From Bordetella parapertussis (lineage in GTDB: Bacteria; Pseudomonadota; Gammaproteobacteria; Burkholderiales; Burkholderiaceae_C): DNA of 64,000 nt. The stretch is taken from assembly GCA_945882755.1 (NCBI GenBank), contig CAMCWS010000001.1:1-64000 (forward strand). The letters are read 5' to 3'. Positions 24,807 through 33,125 of the stretch are shown in pieces. The position numbers and the translations under genes were made by a program. The notes under the pieces are model-generated. The model saw nothing but the letters and a program-made list of their open reading frames with translations, had not been told where the DNA came from and ran no database searches. The first letter of the stretch is position 1. The number at the start of each line of letters is the position of its first letter.

Positions 24807-26537
24807 TTAGCGGATGACCTCTGGCGTTAAAGCTTGTATGGCTTGGTAGTTGGTCAAAAACACCTGCCCATGCAAATGCTCCAAAAAGTGGGTGGTGCTG
24901 AGCTTGTCCATCACCGGCCCTTTGATTTCCGAGAAGTGCAGGGCGATACCTGAGTCTTTCAAACGGCTGGCAATCGCCTCCAAGCTCTCTAAGGCACTGG
25001 CGTCGATGTCGTTCACTGCCGAGCATTGCAGCAACACGTGTTGCAGGTCGGGGCGGGTCGCCACTTCTGCGTTGATGCGGTCCTCAATGCCCCGCGCATT
25101 GGCGAAGAACATGCTGGCGTCCACCCGCAGACACACCAGCTTGGGGCTGACCAACACATCGTGGCGCAGCACATTGCGGAAATGTTCGGTGCCAGGCACC
25201 AAACCGACGGTGGCGATGTGCGGTCGGCTGGCCCGCAATAAAAACAGCGCCAAAGACACCAACACGCCCAAGACCAAACCGCTTTCCACACCCACCAGCA
25301 AAGTGGCGAGCAAGGTGGTGGCCACTGCCATGAAGTCGAGTTTGGAGAAGCGCCAAGTGGATTTCAAAATCCCGAAGTCCACCAGCGACAACACCGCCAC
25401 GATGATGGTGGCCGCCAAGGTGGCTTGGGGCAAATAAAACAAAGCGGGGGTTAAATACAGCGAGGCCAAGGTGATGCCCACCGCGGTGAACACACCCGCC
25501 GCAGGGGTGACGGCACCGGCGTCAAAATTGACCACCGAGCGGGCAAAACCACCAGTCACTGGGAAACCACCGGTGAAGGCCGCTGACAAATTGCTGGCGC
25601 CCAAGGCCACCAACTCTTGGTCGGGCTCGATGCGTTGACGCCGTTTGGCCGCCAAGGTTTGGCCCACCGACACAGACTCCACAAAACCCACCACGCTGAT
25701 GAGCAATGCGGGAACCAACAGCTCTTGCCACAGCGCCAAGTCCCACAAAGGTGCTGTGAGGGGCGGCAAGCCTTGCGGCACCGTGCCCACCAGCTTCATG
25801 CCCTGACCCTGCCAGTCGAGTGACCATGCCAAAACCGTCGTCAAAGCAATTGCCACCACGGGACCGGCTTTGGCCAGCACATCGGCCAACTTCGGTTTCA
25901 AACCTGCCGAGATGAGCAAAGGCTTCAAGCCCTTGCGTACCCAAAACAAAAATACGGTGGCTGCAATGCCTACGGCCAAAGTCAACAAATGCACATTTGA
26001 GGCTTGGTTCAGCAGCGACATCAATAATTCAATAAAGTTATGGCCTTCGGCTTTCACGCCCATGAGGGTTTTCAGTTGGCTCAAAGCAATCAGCAAACCC
26101 GAGGCCGAAATAAAACCCGAAATCACCGGATGGCTTAAAAAGTTCGCCAAGAAACCCAGCCGCAGCAAACCCATGATCAGCAACATGCCGCCCGACAAAA
26201 ACGCCAAGGTGATGGCGACCTGCCAATACGCATAAGTGCCAGCGGCGGCGTGTTCGCCCACCGCAGCGGCGGTCATCAGCGACACCACGGCCACAGGACC
26301 CACCGCCAACACCCGACTGCTGCCCAACACCGCATACAACAAGAGCGGAGCCACGCTGGCGTACAAACCCACCTCGGGCGGCAGCCCCGCCAGCAAGGCA
26401 TAGGCCAAGCTTTGCGGGATCAGCATGATGGTGACGATGAGCGCCGCCACCAAATCGCTGGTGAAAGTGTCGCGGTTGTAAGTTCGCCCCCATTCCAGCA
26501 GAGGCACCGAGGGCAGCCAGCGTGAGAGTGCAGTCAT
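24807..26537 (-). CDS. SulP family anion transporter with STAS domain
   Basis: A 576-residue inner-membrane transporter. About 10-14 helices begin with LVAALIVTIMLIPQSLAYALLAGLPPEVGLYAS, the SulP signature. The family Gln/Pro-containing segments PVTGGFARSVVNFDAG and LAALIIVTIM-type repeats are present. The C-terminal STAS domain covers about residues 450-560 (VCLRVDASMFFANARGIEDR, QHVLLQCSAVNDIDASALESL). It likely moves sulfate or another oxyanion, and its place behind the sulfide-oxidation genes suggests sulfite/sulfate export or uptake. Its ATG shares a base with the preceding TGA. Confidence 0.9.
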   Translation of the reverse strand: MTALSRWLPSVPLLEWGRTYNRDTFTSDLVAALIVTIMLIPQSLAYALLAGLPPEVGLYASVAPLLLYAVLGSSRVLAVGPVAVVSLMTAAAVGEHAAAGTYAYWQVAITLAFLSGGMLLIMGLLRLGFLANFLSHPVISGFISASGLLIALSQLKTLMGVKAEGHNFIELLMSLLNQASNVHLLTLAVGIAATVFLFWVRKGLKPLLISAGLKPKLADVLAKAGPVVAIALTTVLAWSLDWQGQGMKLVGTVPQGLPPLTAPLWDLALWQELLVPALLISVVGFVESVSVGQTLAAKRRQRIEPDQELVALGASNLSAAFTGGFPVTGGFARSVVNFDAGAVTPAAGVFTAVGITLASLYLTPALFYLPQATLAATIIVAVLSLVDFGILKSTWRFSKLDFMAVATTLLATLLVGVESGLVLGVLVSLALFLLRASRPHIATVGLVPGTEHFRNVLRHDVLVSPKLVCLRVDASMFFANARGIEDRINAEVATRPDLQHVLLQCSAVNDIDASALESLEAIASRLKDSGIALHFSEIKGPVMDKLSTTHFLEHLHGQVFLTNYQAIQALTPEVIR

Positions 26538-28204
26538 CAGCCCACCATTTCAGGTTGCGCCATCCATTCACGGCCTTTGAGCATGGCTTCCCAATAGATG
26601 GGCGGAAGGATGCGCTCTTTCAGATACCACGCCATGGCAGAGGGCTTGGTGCCGTCGATGAGCCAAGAAGGGAAGCTGGGGGCCAGCTTGCCACCGTAGG
26701 TGAACTCGGCCAACACAATCTTGCCGCGTTCCACTGTTAACGGACAAGAGCCGTAGCCGTCATATTTGGCTTGGCCTTTGAGTTGTCCCAACGCCGCCAA
26801 CAGGTTGTGCGCCACCACAGGCGCTTGCTTGCGAGCCGCGGCTGCGGTTTTTGCATTGGGGCTGTTGGTGGCGTCGCCCAGGCCAAACACATTGGCATAG
26901 GTTTTGTGGCGCAAGGAGGCGGGGTCCACATCCACCCAACCAGCGGCATCAGCGAGGGGGCTGACACGCACAAAATCAGGGGATTTTTGCGGCGGCACCA
27001 CGTGGATCATGTCGAAGTCACGCACCACTTTTTCTTTGCTGCCATCGGCCAAGGTTTTGCTGAAGGTGGCTTTGTGCGCTGGGCCGTCGACCGCCACCAA
27101 GGTTTCGCCAAAGTTCAGACCGATGTGGTATTTCTTCACGTACTCCATAAGCGCTGGCACATAGTCGGCCACGCCAAACAGCACCGCACCTGCATTGCAA
27201 AACTGAATATCGATGTTGTTCAGCACACCTTGACGGGTCCAGTGGTCGGCCGACAAGTACATGGCTTTTTGCGGCGCACCGGCGCACTTGATGGGCATGG
27301 GTGGTTGGGTGAACAGCGCTTTGCCGCCTTTCAAGTTTTGCACCAACTCCCAGGTGTAAGGGGCCAAATCGAAGCGGTAGTTAGAAGTGACACCATTGCG
27401 CCCTAATGTGTCGTTCAGGCCTTCAATGCCTTGCCAGTCCAGCTTCAAGCCAGGGCACACCACCAACTGCTTGTACTTGACCACGCGGCAACCTTCCAAA
27501 ATGACTTGGTTGTTGTCGGGCTCGAAAGCCGCTACGGCAGCCTTGATCCAGCTGACATCGGTGGGGATGACCGAGGCCATGGTGCGAGCCGTTTCAGCGG
27601 CTTCAAAAATGCCGCCGCCCACCATGGTCCAACCAGGTTGGTAGAAGTGGGCATCTGCGGGGTCGATGATGGCAATGTCCAGTTGCGGGCTGCGTTGCAG
27701 CAAGCTGGCCGCCACCGAAATGCCTGCTGCACCGCCACCGACGATCACCACATCGTGGCTGGCATCGGCTTGGTTGCTGGGCGTTTTGCCGCCGTTGGCG
27801 ATGCGCTGCACCAAGGCCTTCATGTCAAAACCCACTCGTTGCGAGGCTTCCAAAATTTGCGGCAGGGGCGTGATGCCCGATTGCGACAGCGCCCACATGG
27901 TGGTCGAGCGCATACCGGTTCGGCAATAGGCCAGCACGGGAGCCGGCAGGGTAGCCAGCAGTTCGCCAAAGGCCTTGCCGTCAGCGTCACTTACCTTACC
28001 CGCCTCAGCGGGCAGGTAGCGCATTTGCAAGCCATGGGCCAAAGCGGCTTGTTCCATTTCGCTAAAGCTGGGCTGATCGGGACCTTCGCCATCGGGGCGG
28101 TTGCAAATGATGGCTTTGAAGCCCATCTGTGCCACGGCCTCCAGTTCGGCGACCATGACTTGTGGCGTGATCGACAGATGTGGTGTGAGTGCTTTGATAT
28201 CCAT
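26537..28204 (-). CDS. DUF442 (phosphatase/rhodanese-like) fused to SQR-like FAD oxidoreductase
   Basis: A protein of about 555 residues. Residues 1-120 are a DUF442/TIGR01244 domain with the active loop AYCRTGMRST. The rest is a sulfide:quinone oxidoreductase-type flavoprotein: GGGAAGISVAASLLQRS (FAD), FYQPGWTMVGGG, PIKCAGAPQKAMYLSADH (first redox Cys region), and GLGDATNSPNAKTAAAARKQ, where type II SQRs have GDC-T-N. One of the two usual redox cysteines is therefore Ala. It probably oxidises sulfide or a thiol-bound persulfide at the membrane. GGAG lies six bases before ATG 28204. Confidence 0.88.
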   Translation of the reverse strand: MDIKALTPHLSITPQVMVAELEAVAQMGFKAIICNRPDGEGPDQPSFSEMEQAALAHGLQMRYLPAEAGKVSDADGKAFGELLATLPAPVLAYCRTGMRSTTMWALSQSGITPLPQILEASQRVGFDMKALVQRIANGGKTPSNQADASHDVVIVGGGAAGISVAASLLQRSPQLDIAIIDPADAHFYQPGWTMVGGGIFEAAETARTMASVIPTDVSWIKAAVAAFEPDNNQVILEGCRVVKYKQLVVCPGLKLDWQGIEGLNDTLGRNGVTSNYRFDLAPYTWELVQNLKGGKALFTQPPMPIKCAGAPQKAMYLSADHWTRQGVLNNIDIQFCNAGAVLFGVADYVPALMEYVKKYHIGLNFGETLVAVDGPAHKATFSKTLADGSKEKVVRDFDMIHVVPPQKSPDFVRVSPLADAAGWVDVDPASLRHKTYANVFGLGDATNSPNAKTAAAARKQAPVVAHNLLAALGQLKGQAKYDGYGSCPLTVERGKIVLAEFTYGGKLAPSFPSWLIDGTKPSAMAWYLKERILPPIYWEAMLKGREWMAQPEMVG

Positions 28205-28225
28205 GATGGCTCCAATCAATGAGGT

Positions 28226-28690
28226 TCAGGCTGCGTTCAATTTGGCTTTGCGTGGGGCGTGGATGAAGCGGTCCATCAACTCAAAGCCCAACATGCCGAC
28301 GAGCATGGCGAGGACAAATACCAAGGCTTTAGGTTGGCCATCGGCCATAGAGACCAAGGCGGGGCCAGGGCAAAACCCAGCCATGCCCCATCCCGTGCCA
28401 AACATCAAACTGCCAATGACCAGCTTTTTGTCGATGTCTCTGTTGGTGGGGAAGCGCAACACGCCGCCCAAAAAGGTGGTGGTGCGCTTTTTGGCGACGG
28501 TGAAAGCGAATATGCCAACCATGATGGCGCCGCCCATGACCAAAGCCAGTGAAGGGTCCCAACTGCCAAACAAATCAAGAAAGCCAATGACTTTGCTGGG
28601 GTCGGTCATGCCCGAGAGCATGAGACCCATGCCAAACAACAGCCCGACAGCAAATTCGGTGACGTGGTGGAGGTGTTTTTTGTGCAACAT
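28226..28690 (-). CDS. YeeE/YedE family (DUF6691-type) membrane protein
   Basis: A 154-residue protein with about four helices. It has the family Gly-rich segments AVGLLFGMGLMLSGMTDPSKV and a cysteine in GTGWGMAGFCPGPALV, the conserved C-P-G motif proposed to handle sulfur. It pairs with the following half-size YeeE protein, as PmpA/PmpB-type permeases do, for sulfide or thiosulfate-related transport. The gene lies in the same operon, 9 bp after its partner. Confidence 0.88.
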   Translation of the reverse strand: MLHKKHLHHVTEFAVGLLFGMGLMLSGMTDPSKVIGFLDLFGSWDPSLALVMGGAIMVGIFAFTVAKKRTTTFLGGVLRFPTNRDIDKKLVIGSLMFGTGWGMAGFCPGPALVSMADGQPKALVFVLAMLVGMLGFELMDRFIHAPRKAKLNAA

Positions 28691-28699
28691 GTGAATTCC

Positions 28700-29143
28700 T
28701 TAGATAACAGAGAGGTGGCGCATGACGTAAACAGTGATGAATCCTGCGCCCATGAAAGAAGCGGTGGCCACCAATGAACGTGGGGATAAACGTGACAAAC
28801 CGCAGACACCATGACCGCTGGTGCAACCAGAGGCGTAGCGGGTGCCAATACCGACCAGCAAGCCGGCGATAACCACCACCAAGTCGGTGGCGTCAATGCG
28901 CGGCGCAGTGATGTACTGGGCTGGCACCACAGCGTGAAAAACCGAGGGTGCTGCCGCAAAACCCAACAGGAATGAAATGCGCCAGAAGGTGTCGCCCATC
29001 TTGGGGGGAAACAGTCCGCCCACAATGCCGCTGATGCCCAAAATACGGCCATTCACCAAAATGAAGATGGCCGAGGCCAGCCCCAAAATGATGCCTCCGG
29101 TGAGGGATACAAAGGGTGTGAAATGTGCCCAATCGATGTTCAT
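28700..29143 (-). CDS. YeeE/YedE family membrane protein
   Basis: A 147-residue protein with four helices. The sulfur-handling motif RYASGCTSGHGVCGLSRLSP contains two cysteines. The chosen ATG at 29143 has AGGAGA nearby and overlaps the repressor stop by 4 nt; the open frame starts further upstream without family residues. It probably forms a pair with the next gene to bring sulfur compounds in or out. Family members include thiosulfate and H2S-related permeases; which substrate applies here is not known. Confidence 0.88.
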   Translation of the reverse strand: MNIDWAHFTPFVSLTGGIILGLASAIFILVNGRILGISGIVGGLFPPKMGDTFWRISFLLGFAAAPSVFHAVVPAQYITAPRIDATDLVVVIAGLLVGIGTRYASGCTSGHGVCGLSRLSPRSLVATASFMGAGFITVYVMRHLSVI

Positions 29144-29469
29144 GTGTTCTCTCCTGTTTGGGGTCCGCAAAATTGCTCAAATAAAACGTTCATGACCGCC
29201 AGCGCTTGGGGGCTGGCGATTTGGTAATAAATGTTTTTGCCATCACGGCGGGTGGTCACCAGCTCTTCCTCACGCAAAACCGTGAGCTGCTGGGACAAGG
29301 TGGGCTGCACAATGCTCAAAATTTCTTCGAGTTCACCCACGCGCTTTTCGCCTTGGGACAGCTGGCACAGCAGCATCAGGCGGTCGGGGTTGGAGAGCAC
29401 TTTCATCAATCGGCAAGCGTTGCTAGCCGATGCTTTCATTTTGTCAAGGTCCAAGGTGGAGGTGTCCAT
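29140..29469 (-). CDS. bigR: ArsR-family persulfide-sensing repressor, BigR/SqrR type
   Basis: A 109-residue winged-helix protein: VLSNPDRLMLLCQLSQGEKRV, then VQPTLSQQLTVLREEELVTT. Cys35 in helix 2 and Cys101 near the end (FEQFCGPQ) match in position the two cysteines that form a tetrasulfide link in BigR/SqrR when cells are exposed to sulfide. A third cysteine (C19) is extra. Divergent from the persulfide dioxygenase gene, with a perfect palindrome between. It would repress both directions until persulfide accumulates. Confidence 0.88.
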   Translation of the reverse strand: MDTSTLDLDKMKASASNACRLMKVLSNPDRLMLLCQLSQGEKRVGELEEILSIVQPTLSQQLTVLREEELVTTRRDGKNIYYQIASPQALAVMNVLFEQFCGPQTGENT

Positions 29470-29505
29470 GGGCAGTTTTCCTGGCTTTTTGAAGAAGATG
29501 TGAAA

Positions 29506-29540
29506 AGTATATTGACAAACAAAATATTTGTCAATATATT
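29506..29540. promoter_or_regulatory. Overlapping divergent promoters on a perfect palindrome (BigR operator)
   Basis: 12-bp perfect arms TATATTGACAAA (29508-29519) and TTTGTCAATATA (29527-29538) flank a 7-base spacer. The plus promoter is TTGACA (29512-29517), 17 bases, TATATT (29535-29540). The minus promoter is its mirror: TTGACA (29534-29529), 17 bases, TATACT (29511-29506). One bound dimer would block both. The sequence is seen directly; BigR binding is inferred from position and family. Confidence 0.8.
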
Positions 29541-29570
29541 ATCGGAAATCTAATTCAAAAGGAGTTTTCG

Positions 29571-30446
29571 ATGAACGCCGCTGCTGTCAACCCCCAAGTC
29601 CATGGCATTTTTGACCCCGCCACCTGGACCGTCACCTATGTGGTTTACGAAAAACCAGGCTCTGCTTGCGCCATCATCGACTCGGTGTTGGACTACGACC
29701 CCAAGTCGGGCCGCACCAGCCACAAGTCTGCTGACAAAGTTATCGAATTCGTCAAAGCTAACAACTTGAAGGTCGAGTGGATCATGGAAACCCATGCCCA
29801 TGCCGACCACCTGAGCGCCGCGCCTTACCTCAAGCAACACTTGGGCGGCAAAACAGCAATTGGCGACCACATCAGCGGCGTGCAAAAAGTGTTCAAAGGC
29901 ATCTTCAACATGGAAGCCAGCTTCAAGTTGGACGGCTCGCAGTTCGATCACCTGTTTGCCGATGGTGACACCATCAACGTGGGCGCCCTGACTGGCCACA
30001 CCATGTACGTGCCTGGCCACACCCCTGCTTGCGTGGCCTACCAGTTTGGCGATGCGGTGTTTGTGGGCGACACCATGTTCATGCCCGATGTGGGCACGGC
30101 CCGTTGCGACTTCCCTGGTGGTGACGCCAAAACCTTGTACGCCTCTACCCGCAAAATTTTGAGCCTGCCCCCTGAGACACGCTTGTTCATGTGCCACGAC
30201 TACCCACCGAACGGCCGCCCCGTGAATTTCGAGACCACAGTCGCCGAGCAAAAGGCCAAGAACATCCATGTGCATGAGGGCATCAGTGAAGCCCAGTTTG
30301 TGGAGATGCGCACCAAGCGTGACGCCACCTTGGAAATGCCGGTACTCATCCTGCCAGCGGTGCAAATCAATATCCGCGCCGGTGAGTTGCCACCCAAGGA
30401 AGACAACGGCATTGCTTACGCCAAGATTCCTTTGAACGCTCTTTGA
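29571..30446 (+). CDS. blh: Persulfide dioxygenase-like metallo-beta-lactamase fold protein
   Basis: A 291-residue enzyme of the ETHE1/Blh group that oxidises glutathione persulfide to sulfite in the cytoplasm. Metal motifs: METHAHADHLSAAPYLK, VPGHTPACV, FVGDTMFMPDVGTARCDFPGG and FMCHDYPP. A strong AAAGGAG lies 7 bases before ATG. The N-terminal DUF442 domain found fused to Blh in Xylella is here fused to the SQR-like protein instead. Divergent from bigR, as in other bacteria with this detox system. Confidence 0.93.
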   Translation: MNAAAVNPQVHGIFDPATWTVTYVVYEKPGSACAIIDSVLDYDPKSGRTSHKSADKVIEFVKANNLKVEWIMETHAHADHLSAAPYLKQHLGGKTAIGDHISGVQKVFKGIFNMEASFKLDGSQFDHLFADGDTINVGALTGHTMYVPGHTPACVAYQFGDAVFVGDTMFMPDVGTARCDFPGGDAKTLYASTRKILSLPPETRLFMCHDYPPNGRPVNFETTVAEQKAKNIHVHEGISEAQFVEMRTKRDATLEMPVLILPAVQINIRAGELPPKEDNGIAYAKIPLNAL

Positions 30447-30459
30447 AAGCTCACCTGCC

Positions 30460-31077
30460 ATGACCGGTTTTTCTAATCCCCAAGCCATGTGGGACAAGCG
30501 TTTCTCCACGCCCGACTATGTGTTTGGCGAAGAGCCCAACGCCTTTTTGGTGTCCCAAGCCGCTTTGCTAGGAAAGGGCCATGCCTTGGCTTTGGCTGAT
30601 GGGGAAGGGCGCAACAGCGTGTGGTTGGCCCAACAAGGCTTGAGCGTCGATGCCTTTGACTTTTCTGCCCCTGCGGTAGACAAGGCCAAAGCCTTGGCTG
30701 CCAAGCACCATGTGACTGTCAATTTCACTTGCAGCGATTGGCAATCCTTCGATTGGAAAGCTGCGCACTACGACTTGGTGGCTGGCATTTTTTTCCAATT
30801 CGCCACGCCCGATGAACGCGTTGAATTGTTTGAAAAAATCAAACAAAGCCTGAAGCCGGGCGGTGTTGTGGTGATTCAGGGCTATGGCAAAAATCAACTC
30901 AGCTACAACACCGGTGGTCCTGGCAAGTTAGACCATCTCTACGACGAAGACCTGCTGCGCCAAGCATTTGAGGGCTACGACATTCAGGTCTGTGAAACCT
31001 ATGAAACCATCATCCATGAAGGTGCAGGCCACAGCGGCATGTCGGCCTTGGTGGGTTTGGTGGCGAGGAAGCCATGA
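30460..31077 (+). CDS. Class I SAM-dependent methyltransferase, TehB-like
   Basis: A 205-residue methyltransferase. The SAM motif is ALALADGEGRNSVWLAQQG, followed by VDAFDFSAPAVDKAKALA and LKPGGVVVIQGYGKN. The opening PQAMWDKRFSTPDYVFGEEPN is shared with thiopurine/tellurite-type methyltransferases. It lies 13 bp after the persulfide dioxygenase gene and overlaps trxC by 4 nt, so a role in methylating sulfide or another thiol is plausible but unproven. Confidence 0.85.
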   Translation: MTGFSNPQAMWDKRFSTPDYVFGEEPNAFLVSQAALLGKGHALALADGEGRNSVWLAQQGLSVDAFDFSAPAVDKAKALAAKHHVTVNFTCSDWQSFDWKAAHYDLVAGIFFQFATPDERVELFEKIKQSLKPGGVVVIQGYGKNQLSYNTGGPGKLDHLYDEDLLRQAFEGYDIQVCETYETIIHEGAGHSGMSALVGLVARKP

Positions 31078-31529
31078 CTGAGAACACCGTTCAAAAAATG
31101 CATTTGGTCTGCCCCCACTGCAACGCCACCAACCGCGTGCCCTCGGACAAGTTGCAAGCTGAACTCAATTGCGGTAAGTGTCAGGCTGCTTTGCTGCAAG
31201 CGCATCCCGATAACTTGGGCGAAGCCGCTTTCAATGCGCAATTGGCCAAAAGCGATTTGCCCTTGGTGGTGGATTTTTGGGCGCCTTGGTGTGGCCCCTG
31301 CCGCATGATGGCCCCGGCCTATGAAAAGGTCAGCCACGACATGCACGGCAAAGCCCGTTTTGTGAAGGTGAACACCGAAGACGAACAAGGCTTAGCGGCC
31401 AAGTTCAACATTCGAAGCATTCCGACTTTGGCGGTTTTTGCGGGTGGCCGCGAGATTGCCAGACAGCCTGGGGCGATGTCGGCCCCCGATGTGGCGCGTT
31501 GGGTCAGCGCTGCCTTGCTCAAGGCCTGA
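31074..31529 (+). CDS. trxC: Thioredoxin 2
   Basis: A 151-residue thioredoxin with an N-terminal zinc ribbon (LVCPHCNATN, NCGKCQAALL) and the active site WAPWCGPCRM in a normal thioredoxin fold ending KFNIRSIPTLAVFAGGREI. TrxC reduces disulfides and persulfides and is usually induced by oxidative stress. Its place in this operon suggests it clears protein persulfides. Translation is coupled to the methyltransferase gene by ATGA overlap. Confidence 0.96.
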   Translation: MTENTVQKMHLVCPHCNATNRVPSDKLQAELNCGKCQAALLQAHPDNLGEAAFNAQLAKSDLPLVVDFWAPWCGPCRMMAPAYEKVSHDMHGKARFVKVNTEDEQGLAAKFNIRSIPTLAVFAGGREIARQPGAMSAPDVARWVSAALLKA

Positions 31530-31557
31530 GACGACCCACAAACATTAAGGAAACATC

Positions 31558-31770
31558 ATGACTCAAAACGTTGGCGGCATCGACCGCATGCTTCGCATCA
31601 TCGTTGGTTTGGCGCTGATCATCTTGGCCGCGACCGGCACCATTGGTCCATGGGGTTGGCTGGGCGTCATCGTGCTGGCGACTGGACTCGTGGGCATTTG
31701 CATGCCCTACAAATTGTTTGGTTTCAGCACCTGTGCCATCAAAACCGATAACAACTCTGTGACTGAATGA
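31558..31770 (+). CDS. DUF2892 (YgaP-like) membrane protein
   Basis: A 70-residue protein: NVGGIDRMLRIIVGLALIILAA and WGWLGVIVLATGLVGICMPYKLFG form two helices. This is the DUF2892 domain, which follows rhodanese in YgaP, where it binds sulfur near the membrane. Cysteines at C57 and C66 (GICMPY, STCAIK) match that idea. AAGGA precedes ATG. It fits the sulfur island and lies 8 bp before cydA. Confidence 0.9.
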   Translation: MTQNVGGIDRMLRIIVGLALIILAATGTIGPWGWLGVIVLATGLVGICMPYKLFGFSTCAIKTDNNSVTE

Positions 31771-31778
31771 GATAAACC

Positions 31779-33125
31779 ATGGACACCCTTGACCCCGTCG
31801 TGCTGGCGCGTTTGCAGTTTGCAGCCAACGTCACCTTTCATATTTTGTTCCCCACCATCAGCATTGCCATGGGGTGGTTCTTGTTGTTTTTCAAAACCCG
31901 CTTTGTGGCCACTGGGGAACAACACTGGATGGACGCCTACCAGTTCTGGATCAAGATTTTTGCCCTGACCTTCGCCTTGGGCGTTGTCAGCGGTATCACC
32001 ATGAGTTTTCAGTTTGGCACCAATTGGCCAGGCTTCATGAACACCGTGGGTAATATCGCTGGGCCGCTGTTGGCCTACGAGGTGCTGACCGCTTTCTTCT
32101 TAGAAGCCACCTTCTTGGGCATCATGCTGTTTGGTCGTGGCCGTGTCAGCGAAGGGGTGCATACCTTCGCCACCTGGTTGGTGGCTTTGGGCACCACAGC
32201 GTCGGCTTTTTGGATCTTGGCCCTCAATTCCTGGATGCACACGCCAGCTGGCTTTGAGATGATCAATGGGCAAGCCCATGTGACCAGTTGGTTCGAGGTG
32301 ATCTTCAACCCCTCCTTCCCTTACCGCATGACGCACATGTTGCTGGCCTCGGGTTTGACGGCGTCCTTTTTGCTGGCTGGCATCAGCGCCTATCGGTGGT
32401 TGAAAAACGACCGTGCCAAAGACGTGATGGCCGCGCTTCGCACCGGTGTCACGGTGGCAGCTTTTCTGATTCCGGTGCAAATTTTCGTGGGCGATCTGCA
32501 TGGCCTGAACACCTTGAAACACCAACCCGCCAAGCTGGCGGCGATGGAAGGCATTTGGGAAACCCAAGCCGGTGTGCCTGCCGTTTTGTTTGCCATTCCC
32601 GATCAAGCCACGCAGTCCAACAAATATGAAATTGCCATTCCTAAACTGGCGTCTTTCTATCTGACCCATGACTGGAATGGCGAGGTCAAGGGCATCAAAG
32701 ACTTTGCCGAGCATCCGCCGGTCGGGCCCGTGTTTTGGGCGTTTCGCATCATGGTCGGCGTGGGCTTGCTCATGCTCGCTGTCAGCTGGCTTGCCAGCTA
32801 CGAATTGAAGTTCAAAAACAGCTTGTCAAAACGTACTGCCATGGTTTTGGTGGCCATGACCTTTGCGGGCTGGGTGGCGCTGGTGTCGGGTTGGTACGTG
32901 ACCGAAATTGGCCGTCAACCTTGGCTGGTGTATGGGGTACTGACTACGGCACAAGCAGCGTCGCAAGTGCCTGCAGGCAATATTGCCCTGTCTTTGGCCC
33001 TGTACCTCACGCTGTATGCGGCCCTGTTAAGTGCCTATGTGTCGGTGGTGTTTTACCTCGCCAAAAAAGCCGTGAATGGTGGCGAAGAACCCAGTGTCGA
33101 TGTGAAGGGGCTTAGCCATGTCTGA
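31779..33125 (+). CDS. cydA: Cytochrome bd-type ubiquinol oxidase subunit I
   Basis: A 448-residue integral membrane protein, the quinol-oxidising subunit with hemes b558, b595 and d. The heme-ligating histidine is in ANVTFHILFPTIS, the proton-path glutamate region is EVLTAFFLEATFLGIMLFGR, and the GRQPW motif is in TEIGRQPWLVYG. It is short in the Q-loop, as in the cyanide-insensitive (CIO) type. Such oxidases keep respiration going when sulfide blocks heme-copper oxidases, so its place in the sulfide island makes sense. No cydX-like ORF follows cydB. Confidence 0.96.
   Translation: MDTLDPVVLARLQFAANVTFHILFPTISIAMGWFLLFFKTRFVATGEQHWMDAYQFWIKIFALTFALGVVSGITMSFQFGTNWPGFMNTVGNIAGPLLAYEVLTAFFLEATFLGIMLFGRGRVSEGVHTFATWLVALGTTASAFWILALNSWMHTPAGFEMINGQAHVTSWFEVIFNPSFPYRMTHMLLASGLTASFLLAGISAYRWLKNDRAKDVMAALRTGVTVAAFLIPVQIFVGDLHGLNTLKHQPAKLAAMEGIWETQAGVPAVLFAIPDQATQSNKYEIAIPKLASFYLTHDWNGEVKGIKDFAEHPPVGPVFWAFRIMVGVGLLMLAVSWLASYELKFKNSLSKRTAMVLVAMTFAGWVALVSGWYVTEIGRQPWLVYGVLTTAQAASQVPAGNIALSLALYLTLYAALLSAYVSVVFYLAKKAVNGGEEPSVDVKGLSHV

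Noticed and set aside
29550-30509. Antisense open frame of 319 codons opposite the persulfide dioxygenase
   Set aside because: Shadow of a high-GC gene; the plus strand encodes the metal motifs.
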